From positions 56,847 to 120,846 of the forward strand of contig CAJKBQ010000003.1 in the NCBI GenBank assembly GCA_905198155.1: a DNA stretch of 64,000 nucleotides. Direction: 5' to 3'. Made by a program: the position numbers and the translations under genes. The DNA comes from an uncultured Eubacteriales bacterium. Its GTDB lineage: Bacteria > Bacillota > Clostridia > Oscillospirales > Acutalibacteraceae. Below the pieces are notes generated by a model. That model worked only from the letters and a program-made list of their open reading frames with translations, did not search any database and had not been told where the DNA came from. This document shows positions 58,400 through 64,000 of this stretch, piece by piece (within the stretch, counting starts at the first letter, position 1; the number at the start of each line of letters is the position of its first letter).

Positions 58400-59559
58400 A
58401 ACCGGCCCGCACCCGGCGGGCTTTTCTGCTTTGCTACGCCGCCTACACGGCAATTTACCTCGCACGGCTGAATTTGTCGATGGCGTCGCCCGTTCTCAAA
58501 TCGGACGGCACGCTGACGGCCGCACAAATCGGGCTGCTGGGCGGTATTTTTTCGGCGGTCTACGCCGTTGGCCGACTGATGAACGGCGCGCGATGCGACC
58601 ACGTCCCGCCGGTGCGCATGATTGCCGGTGGGCTGGCGTTGGCGTCCGCCGCTAACCTGCTGTTCGGCGCATTCCCGCCGTTCGCCGCGCTGGTCGCGCT
58701 GTGGGCGGTCAATGCGTTGGCGCAGTCCATGCTGTGGAGCGCGATTCTGCGGGTGATCGCCGCCTTGTATGCGCCGGACGATGCGCAGCGCAAAGCGTCG
58801 CTGATGATTACGTCGGTCGCCGTCGGCAATGTCGCCGGGATTGCCGTCAATACCGCGCTGCTGCGCGGCTCGGCGTCGGCGGCATTCCGGGTGCCGGGCG
58901 GCGTGCTGGCACTGCTGTGCGGCGGCGCGCTGATGCTCCTGCGTGGGATCGGCTCGGAGTCCGCAGGCGCGGCCGGTCGGCTGTCCATCCGCACGTTGGC
59001 CGCTCCGCTGCACCGCCCGGCCGTCCGCCGGATGCTGCTGCCGGCGCTGCTGCACGGCGTGATGAAAGACAATATTTCCTTGTGGATGACGGTTTACCTG
59101 ACCGACCGGTTTGCGATGCAGCTGACACAGTCGGCGGGATATGTCCTGCTGATCCCGCTGGTGGGGCTGGCGGGGCGGCTGCTGTATCCGGCGGCCGCAC
59201 GCGGGCTGCGGTCCGATTCCCGGACGGCGTCTGCCGGGTTTGCGCTCTGCGCCGCCGCATCCCTGCCGCTGGCACTGCATATTCCGTCGCCGTGGGCGTC
59301 CGTCAGCTGCCTGAGTTTGCTGTACGCCGCCGTGTCACTGGTCAACACCTATGTGCTGTCGGTATTCCCCATGTCGTTCGCCGCAGACGGGTGCGCCGCT
59401 TCGGTCAGCGGGCTGCTGGACTTCGCCACCTATTTGGGCGCCGGGCTAAGCGCGGCCGTTTACGGCGCTGTCATCGAGCACATCGGGTATGCGCCGATGT
59501 TTGCGTCGTGGGCGGTGCTGGCGATTCTGTCGCTGATCCGGATGCGGAAAGTGAAGTGA
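58381..59559 (+). CDS. MFS transporter, organophosphate/hexose-phosphate-antiporter-like
   Basis: A 392-residue, twelve-helix carrier. The start of helix 1, FLLCYAAYTAIYLARLNLSMASP, recalls the YxxYYxxRxNxS motif of GlpT/UhpT-type antiporters, and MNGARCDHVPPVRMIAGG is the MFS loop 2-3 motif. Together with the RpiR regulator this favours a phosphorylated sugar or related anion. The ATG at 58381 is ten bases from AAGGAGG. Missing usual loop lengths make it slightly shorter than UhpT. Confidence 0.85.
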   Translation: MHPHGMKPARTRRAFLLCYAAYTAIYLARLNLSMASPVLKSDGTLTAAQIGLLGGIFSAVYAVGRLMNGARCDHVPPVRMIAGGLALASAANLLFGAFPPFAALVALWAVNALAQSMLWSAILRVIAALYAPDDAQRKASLMITSVAVGNVAGIAVNTALLRGSASAAFRVPGGVLALLCGGALMLLRGIGSESAGAAGRLSIRTLAAPLHRPAVRRMLLPALLHGVMKDNISLWMTVYLTDRFAMQLTQSAGYVLLIPLVGLAGRLLYPAAARGLRSDSRTASAGFALCAAASLPLALHIPSPWASVSCLSLLYAAVSLVNTYVLSVFPMSFAADGCAASVSGLLDFATYLGAGLSAAVYGAVIEHIGYAPMFASWAVLAILSLIRMRKVK

Positions 59560-59661
59560 AAATATCTTTATTTTCTCCAATTTTCCCTTTGTTTTCTTCT
59601 GGTAATTTGCGCGCGATTGTGCTATACTGGTATCAACCAAATGAATTCGGAGGATGAAAAA

Positions 59662-60714
59662 ATGCAGAATTTCACCGAACCGTCCGCAAATTCCGTTCCC
59701 ACCCGGCAGGCATATGCGGACGGGATGCAGGCCGCCATTGGCCTGCTGCGCGCCGATGCAGCCGCCCGCAAGCGCGCATGGATTTCTCCGGCGCAGCTGG
59801 CCGCCGATCCGGAACGCTACCGCGCCGCCTACCGCGACCTGCTGGGCATTCCGACGTGCGAACGCGTGTTCGGCACCGGCGCGCCGGCCGTCACTGAAAC
59901 GCCCGTGGGCACGGATGATCTTTGCACCATCGCGCGGCTGGTGTTCACGCTGGCGCCGGGGGTTTGCTTTACGGGGCTGCTGCTGCGGCCGCTGCATGAG
60001 CCGGTCGATCCCATGCCGCTGGTCGTCACCCAGCATGGCGGCGGCGGGACGCCGGAACTGTGCAGCGATATGGTCGGCAAAAACAACTACAACCACATGG
60101 TGCGCCGGGTGCTGGCCCGCGGTGCGACGGCATTTGCACCGCAGCTGCTGCTGTGGAACTGCGGCGCACAAAACAACCCCGGAATCCCGCATTTTGATCC
60201 GGTATACGACCGCAGCAAGGTGAACCTGTCGCTGCGGCAATGCGGTACTTCCATCGTCGGGTTTGAAATTTACGCCATTTCCCGCGCGCTGGATTATCTG
60301 CTGGCGCACGAGCCGGTGCGGCCCGACCGCTGCGGGATGATCGGCATTTCCTACGGCGGGTACTACACGCTGCACGCCATGGCTGCCGAAGAGCGGATCA
60401 CCGCCGGGTATTCCGCCGCGATTTTCAACGACCGGCTGCGCTACAATTGGCACGACATGGTGTGGCGCGATTCTGCCGCGCATTTTTTGGACGCCGAAGT
60501 CGCCGGACTGTGCGCGCCGCGGCACCTTTGGATCGAAGTCGGCAAAACCGACCCGGTGTTCGACTGGACATCCATCCCCGCGGTGTTTGACGAAGCGCAG
60601 TCGTACTACGATGCGCAGTCCGTTCCGGACGCGATTCACCTGAACCTGTGGGACGGCGGGCATACCATTACCGACACAGACGACGGGATAGACTTTTTGT
60701 TTGCACATATTTGA
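59662..60714 (+). CDS. alpha/beta hydrolase, acetyl-xylan-esterase/dienelactone type
   Basis: A 350-residue cytoplasmic esterase. The core shows the oxyanion region PLVVTQHGGGGTPE, the nucleophile elbow MIGISYGGYYTLHAMAAEERI, the acid in EVGKTDPVFDW and the His in GGHTIT. The N-terminal 100 residues (ARKRAWISPAQLAADPERYRAAYRDLLGIP) recall the abhydrolase_7/acetyl-esterase group acting on acetylated glycans. ATG 59662 with GGAGG. Its own promoter lies near 59610-59630 (TATACT box). Confidence 0.82.
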   Translation: MQNFTEPSANSVPTRQAYADGMQAAIGLLRADAAARKRAWISPAQLAADPERYRAAYRDLLGIPTCERVFGTGAPAVTETPVGTDDLCTIARLVFTLAPGVCFTGLLLRPLHEPVDPMPLVVTQHGGGGTPELCSDMVGKNNYNHMVRRVLARGATAFAPQLLLWNCGAQNNPGIPHFDPVYDRSKVNLSLRQCGTSIVGFEIYAISRALDYLLAHEPVRPDRCGMIGISYGGYYTLHAMAAEERITAGYSAAIFNDRLRYNWHDMVWRDSAAHFLDAEVAGLCAPRHLWIEVGKTDPVFDWTSIPAVFDEAQSYYDAQSVPDAIHLNLWDGGHTITDTDDGIDFLFAHI

Positions 60715-60718
60715 GTTG

Positions 60719-60757
60719 AAAAATCCGCAGACCCGGCAAAACGGGCTGCGGATTTTT
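60719..60757. terminator. bidirectional terminator between esterase and GH28-like genes
   Basis: AAAAATCCGCAG and CTGCGGATTTTT form a 12-bp stem with an additional CCCG/CGGG pair inside, giving U-tracts on both strands. Confidence 0.88.
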
Positions 60758-60812
60758 GTTTGGCTCAGATTGTCCGGCCGTACGGATCGCGGCAATGAGC
60801 CGGACTTTTTGC

Positions 60813-62189
60813 TCAAATCGCGCTGCAAACAAACGGTTCCGCCGCAGCACACACGTCGCACGCAGCACCGTGCGCGACGCCGCGCAGGCGGATTTCGCCG
60901 TCCGTCCACGTTTGGATCAGCTCCGGCGCGCAGGTGTTCGTCACCCGCACCCGGGTCAACCGTACTTCGTCGTAATGCGCCAGCTGCAGGAACGGTACCG
61001 ACGTCGCGTCGCTGCGCATCGTCACGTCCACGTCCTGCAGCTCCAGCGTTAGCGGGCAGTCGGCCGTGCCGTACGCCGTCAGCGGACGGGCAATGCCTTC
61101 GGCGGTCACGTTTCGGAACATGATCGACTCCAACGGCCGCTGCCGCTGCCAGGTTTCGTTGCCGGAAAAGTTGTAGTGCAAAAACCGGTCGGTGTTGCGG
61201 ATCTGGCAGTCTTCCACCCGGATTGCACCGGGCTGCTCGGGGATAGGCAGGCTGTAATCGGCATAGTAGGTGAACGCGGACAGCATCCTGCGGCCGCCGT
61301 GTACCGACGGCGCACCGCTGATCTTTTCTGCCGACGGCAGCGCCCCCCGGAACCCATACGTCCCCGGACCTTCCATCACGCAGCCGCGCACCAGCACGTT
61401 GGTGCCGCCGAACCGCAGCGCGCTGCACGACGAATTCAGCAGGCAGTCTGCCACCCGCACGTTGGTGTTGCCAAATCCGGCAATGCAGTCGTCGCCGGTG
61501 CGGAATTCGCTGCCGCACACGGACACGTTGGTGCACACCGCAGCGTCAAATCCGTCGTGCCCGGCCAGCACGCGGATGTTGTTCACCGTTATGTTGGTGC
61601 AAAACAGCAGATTATGCGCCCAGTTGCCCGTATCCCGGATGGTATATCCACGCAGCCGGATGTTACTGCAACGGAACAGCGTCATCCCATGCGGTCCGCG
61701 GTAAGATTCTTCGCCGATGGGGTCATACGGGTTGCACCCGTCGATCTCGGCGTCTTCATCGGCAATCACCGCGATGTTCTCGGCGTCAATCGCGCGGATC
61801 AGCGCGTTGTTCCACCGGGTGCCGGGCAGGCGTTTGAACCGGTAGTCCGGCCGATCCGGCTCATACACCGTCTCACCGTGAATGGTTCCCAGCGGCACAT
61901 ACGGCACGTCGGCAATCTCCGCCGGATCCAGCGGCTCCACTGGGTCGGTGCGATAGTGAAAATAGTCCATGGGGTCGCGGCTGCCCAGTAATCGCGACCC
62001 GCGCAGCAGGTGCAGTGTCACGTTGCTGCGCAGCCGGATGTCTCCGCTGCGGAACACACCGGCAGGGATCGTCACCTCTCCGCCGCCCGCAGCAAATACG
62101 CGGTCAATTGCGCGCTGAATGGCGTCAGTTTGCAGTGCTGCCGCACCGGGCATTGCCCCGGTTTCCAAAATCGAGATCGTGCAGGACAT
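60813..62189 (-). CDS. GH28-like polygalacturonase-fold protein
   Basis: A 458-residue right-handed beta-helix protein, no signal peptide: SILETGAMPGAAALQTDAIQRAIDRVFAAGGGEVTIPAGVFRSGDIRLRSNVTLHLLRGSRLLGS is the GH28/YesR-like opening. Helix turns include NWAHNLLFCTNITVNNIRVLAGHDGFDAAVCTNVSVCGSEFRTGDDCIAGFG; the GHDGFD and TGDDCI turns match the NTDG and (G)DD motifs carrying the three catalytic Asp. So a pectin-oligosaccharide hydrolase is likely. Ribosome-binding site GGAGG. Divergent from the AraC regulator. Confidence 0.85.
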   Translation of the reverse strand: MSCTISILETGAMPGAAALQTDAIQRAIDRVFAAGGGEVTIPAGVFRSGDIRLRSNVTLHLLRGSRLLGSRDPMDYFHYRTDPVEPLDPAEIADVPYVPLGTIHGETVYEPDRPDYRFKRLPGTRWNNALIRAIDAENIAVIADEDAEIDGCNPYDPIGEESYRGPHGMTLFRCSNIRLRGYTIRDTGNWAHNLLFCTNITVNNIRVLAGHDGFDAAVCTNVSVCGSEFRTGDDCIAGFGNTNVRVADCLLNSSCSALRFGGTNVLVRGCVMEGPGTYGFRGALPSAEKISGAPSVHGGRRMLSAFTYYADYSLPIPEQPGAIRVEDCQIRNTDRFLHYNFSGNETWQRQRPLESIMFRNVTAEGIARPLTAYGTADCPLTLELQDVDVTMRSDATSVPFLQLAHYDEVRLTRVRVTNTCAPELIQTWTDGEIRLRGVAHGAACDVCAAAEPFVCSAI

Positions 62190-62203
62190 TTGCTTTTTCC
62201 TCC

Positions 62204-62232
62204 TTGACAATAGGGTGAATGATTTGTATAAT
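62204..62232 (+). promoter_or_regulatory. promoter of the AraC regulator gene
   Basis: TTGACA (62204-62209) and TATAAT (62227-62232), 17-bp spacer. The -35 overlaps the ribosome-binding site of the divergent GH28-like gene, leaving the two genes tightly linked. Confidence 0.8.
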
Positions 62233-62250
62233 AACAGTATACCACACCCA

Positions 62251-62281
62251 TTCGGCGAATTCTTGCAGGATATTCGCCGAA
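62251..62281 (+). promoter_or_regulatory. inverted repeat in the AraC gene leader
   Basis: TTCGGCGAAT (62251-62260) and ATTCGCCGAA (62272-62281) are exactly complementary. It may be an operator for the AraC protein between the divergent genes, or a hairpin in the araC leader. Confidence 0.6.
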
Positions 62282-62315
62282 AATTGCACAATATGCGTCA
62301 GGAGGCATTTGACCC

Positions 62316-63122
62316 ATGGAAGTTCAGCAGGAGTCCGTTGCGCACCGCACAGGCGCGCTGGCCATGCGGGTACACGAAGGGATGCAATACGCCGCTTACC
62401 ACTGGCACGACGAAGCCGAATTTCTTTGCGTCGAATCCGGCGATTGCACCTGCCGGATCAACGGGGAATGCGTCCTGCTGCACGCAGGCGAAGCCTGCCT
62501 GGTGCGCGGCGGTGAATGTCACACCGTCACCGCTGACGGGTTCATTTACGCCATCGTGTTCCACCCGTCAATCCTGACGGCGGCGGGAGCCGACCCGGCG
62601 ATGCTGACGCACATACGGTTTCGGCGGGTGTTCCGCGCACCGGACGTGATCGATCGGCTGCACCGCATCCGATGCCTGAACCGCGACCGGCCGTTTGCGT
62701 TCGAGCTGCAAATGACTGCGGCATTGCTGGGAATCTTCGCCCGGCAGCTGGCACAGGGCGCATATGAGCCGACTGCTCCGTCAGCGGCGACCCCGCCGAA
62801 ATTTTCCGATCTGCTGATTGCACTGCACGCACAGTATACGTCGCACTGGACGCTGCGGCAAATGGCCGACCGGGTATACGTTTCGCCGTCCTGCTTGATC
62901 ACCTGGTTCAAACGGTACACCGGCACCACCCCCATCGACTATCTGAACCGCTACCGGGCACACCGTGCCGACACACTCCTCCGCACCACCGATCGACCCA
63001 TCACCGATATTGCGCTGGAAACCGGATTCGATTCCCCCAGCTACTTTATCCGCGTTTTTCGTAAATATTACCATATCGCACCCAGGCAAGTACGGCACGA
63101 CGGGAAAAGCAAAAAATCGTGA
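62316..63122 (+). CDS. AraC-family transcriptional regulator
   Basis: A 268-residue regulator: N-terminal cupin-type sensor (MRVHEGMQYAAYHWHDEAEFLCVESGDCTCRINGECVLLHAGEACLVRGGECHTV) and two C-terminal HTH units (HWTLRQMADRVYVSPSCLITWFKRYTGTTPIDYLNRYRAHRADTLLRTTDRPITDIALETGFDSPSYFIRVFRKYYHIAPRQVR). Probably activates the divergent GH28-like gene. AGGAGG ten bases from the ATG. Confidence 0.95.
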   Translation: MEVQQESVAHRTGALAMRVHEGMQYAAYHWHDEAEFLCVESGDCTCRINGECVLLHAGEACLVRGGECHTVTADGFIYAIVFHPSILTAAGADPAMLTHIRFRRVFRAPDVIDRLHRIRCLNRDRPFAFELQMTAALLGIFARQLAQGAYEPTAPSAATPPKFSDLLIALHAQYTSHWTLRQMADRVYVSPSCLITWFKRYTGTTPIDYLNRYRAHRADTLLRTTDRPITDIALETGFDSPSYFIRVFRKYYHIAPRQVRHDGKSKKS

Positions 63123-63148
63123 AAAGCGCAGTCCCGCTTTTCACGATT
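63115..63148. terminator. terminator hairpin at the end of the AraC gene
   Basis: AATCGTGAAAAGCG and CGCTTTTCACGATT, perfect 14-bp stem containing the araC stop codon. On the minus strand it is followed by six T, so it works best for leftward transcripts. Confidence 0.75.
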
Positions 63149-63246
63149 CAGGGGTTCCCATTACTTTCCCCCAGCGCCTGCCGCAGCGATTTGGGCACCG
63201 GAATGCGCCGCCGCACCGGCTGCCACGGGGCAAAGCCTGCTGAATG

Positions 63247-63278
63247 CAAAAAACCGTTCCCATCGCGAACGGTTTTTG
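63247..63278. terminator. bidirectional terminator after the Gx-transporter gene
   Basis: AAAAAACCGTTC and GAACGGTTTTT form an 11-bp stem with a 7-nt loop and U-tracts on either strand. Confidence 0.85.
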
Positions 63279-63291
63279 CGCCGCAGCCGGA

Positions 63292-63807
63292 TTACCTGCC
63301 TGCCGCACGAAAAAGCGCATACCGAATCCCCCCGTACAATCCGCCCGTCACGATCCCCGCGGGAATCGCCAGCAGCAGCAAAATCGGAAGATAATTCCAA
63401 TATCCGCCTGTCAGCAGCGCGCTGGCCACGGCGATTTGCGCGCAATGATGCGCCGCCGCGCCGCCCACACCCACGCCGATGGGGCTGAACCGGCCGCACC
63501 GCAGCAGCGCGATCATTACCGCCCCGCTCAGCAGTCCGCCCGCAAGGCTCATCGCACCCGCCATTGCGCCGCGCGTTGCCAGCGCGAACGCTGCTTTCAC
63601 CGCCACGGTCGCCAGCGCCGCACCGGGTCCCAGCAGTTCGGCTGCCGCCATTACCGCCAGGTTCGCCACCCCCGGCTTCACCCCAGGCGGCAGCATCGGC
63701 AGCGCCGGGAGCAGCTGCTCCACCGCCGCCGCCATCAGCGCCACGGCGCACAGCATTCCGCACCGCGCCACATACAGCGCAGATCGATCCGGATTTTGCT
63801 GCCGCAT
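63292..63807 (-). CDS. Gx transporter/heptaprenyl diphosphate synthase component I-like membrane protein
   Basis: A 171-residue protein with about five helices: MRQQNPDRSALYVARCGMLCAVALMAAAVEQLLPALPMLPPGVKPGVANLAVMAAAELLG, followed by AGAMSLAGGLLSGAVMIALL and two further helices. The PPGVKPGVANL motif marks the Gx/HepS-I-like S-component family; such proteins look like ECF substrate-binding units and are often annotated heptaprenyl diphosphate synthase subunit I. Substrate unknown. Start ATG 63807; GGGGGG about seven bases upstream. Confidence 0.85.
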   Translation of the reverse strand: MRQQNPDRSALYVARCGMLCAVALMAAAVEQLLPALPMLPPGVKPGVANLAVMAAAELLGPGAALATVAVKAAFALATRGAMAGAMSLAGGLLSGAVMIALLRCGRFSPIGVGVGGAAAHHCAQIAVASALLTGGYWNYLPILLLLAIPAGIVTGGLYGGIRYALFRAAGR

Positions 63808-63842
63808 CCTTCCGCCCCCCTCGCTAAAGCGCCGCGCGTGAA

Positions 63843-63906
63843 CATATTGCATGGCGCAGCCATGCCACCAAACCTATTCACTCTTCACTATTACTTTTTA
63901 CTTCCG
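63843..63906. repeat. palindromic repeat element, copy C (inverted)
   Basis: Read on the minus strand it starts GGAAGTAAAAAGTAATAGTG, continues AAGAGTGAATAGGTTTGGTGGC and the core GCATGGCTGCGCCATGC then AATATG, matching the core of copy B. It begins a few bases upstream of the Gx-transporter start. Confidence 0.8.
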
Positions 63907-63928
63907 CGCCAGCGCCGCGCGCGGCGTG

Positions 63929-64000
63929 AATAGTGAAAAGTGAAGAGTGAAAAGTGAAGAGTGAAAAGTGAAAAAGTGTGGTGGCGCGCCGCGGGCGCGC
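63929..64000. repeat. palindromic repeat element, copy D, cut by the window end
   Basis: TAGTGAAAAGTGAAGAGTGA is followed by more AAAGTGAAGAGTGA units, expanded in tandem, then GTGTGGTGGCGCGCCGCGGG. Lies head to head with copy C. Confidence 0.75.

Noticed and set aside
59446..61536. 696-codon minus-strand frame
   Set aside because: Antisense to the esterase and MFS genes in a frame unlike any protein; it also crosses the terminator at 60719-60757.
63148..63249. Short minus-strand frame ending PVPKSLRQALGESNGNP, between two terminators
   Set aside because: Codon use looks protein-like and it is in frame after the Gx-transporter stop, but it has no ribosome-binding site and no recognisable family. 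Perhaps a relic; too weak to call.
1..64000. CRISPR array, tRNA or rRNA genes, integrase or transposase
   Set aside because: No regularly spaced repeats of CRISPR type, no tRNA-like cloverleaf and no transposase or integrase reading frame was recognised on either strand by eye; a tRNAscan or CRISPR search would settle it.

Overview
The window looks like chromosomal DNA of a GC-rich (about 60 %), endospore-forming anaerobic member of the Clostridia. Grounds: a spoVAC-spoVAD-spoVAE operon, a complete rnfCDGEAB ion-pumping ferredoxin:NAD+ oxidoreductase operon, a bacterial RNase P RNA, a TPP-riboswitch-controlled ThiT thiamine transporter, a low-GC-Gram-positive PhoP/PhoR-Pst-PhoU phosphate region, and many glycan-degrading enzymes typical of a gut or plant-fibre fermenter. 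The exact genus cannot be read from the sequence. Sigma-A-like promoters with exact 17-bp spacers are unusually easy to see.

Layout. 1-4.8 kb: sugar ABC permeases followed upstream by a YesM/YesN-type sensor kinase and AraC-type response regulator, with a cluster of ATGATG(A/T)CAT-like sites between kinase and permeases. 5.0-8.1 kb: small conserved protein, orphan ABC ATPase, divergent spoVA operon. 8.2-12.2 kb: GH151-like and GH51-like glycosidases, convergent. 12.4-14.9 kb: feoA-feoB plus a Cys-rich FeoB partner under an iron-type operator. 15-19 kb: lipase-like hydrolase, beta-helix protein, QueG-like Fe-S protein, EEP phosphatase. 19-21 kb: an AT-rich lipoprotein gene between 32-bp direct repeats, then TPP riboswitch-thiT. 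21-23 kb: an IbrA/IbrB pair. 23.1-24 kb: rnpB and the first of two copies of a compact toxin/antisense-RNA locus (second copy 35.6-36.0 kb). 24-35.5 kb: iron alcohol dehydrogenase, a candidate small RNA, MBL hydrolase, phosphodiesterase, three small Ala/Pro-rich proteins, M16 peptidase, a putative glycosidase, pnp and rpsO. 36-39.3 kb: autoregulated sialidase-like/DHDPS-like/GntR operon. 39.4-43.3 kb: epimerase-GNAT, LysR, MATE. 43.4-48.4 kb: rnf. 48.5-56.4 kb: phoP-phoR, an AT-rich AAA ATPase, pstSCAB-phoU. 56.4-63.8 kb: epimerase facing an RpiR-MFS pair, an esterase, a GH28-like protein with an AraC regulator, and a Gx-transporter-like protein.

The most interesting signals are (1) two near-identical modules encoding a 31-residue hydrophobic peptide with a convergent promoter that would make an antisense RNA sharing the terminator stem, the architecture of a type I toxin-antitoxin system; (2) a family of AGTGAAAAGTGAAGAGTGAA-bordered palindromic elements at the pst locus and the right end, one of which supplies a gene's stop codon; (3) an ibrA/ibrB pair with no prophage next to it; and (4) two cargo segments (a lipoprotein gene and a probable small RNA) bounded by direct repeats. 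No tRNA, rRNA or CRISPR array was recognised.
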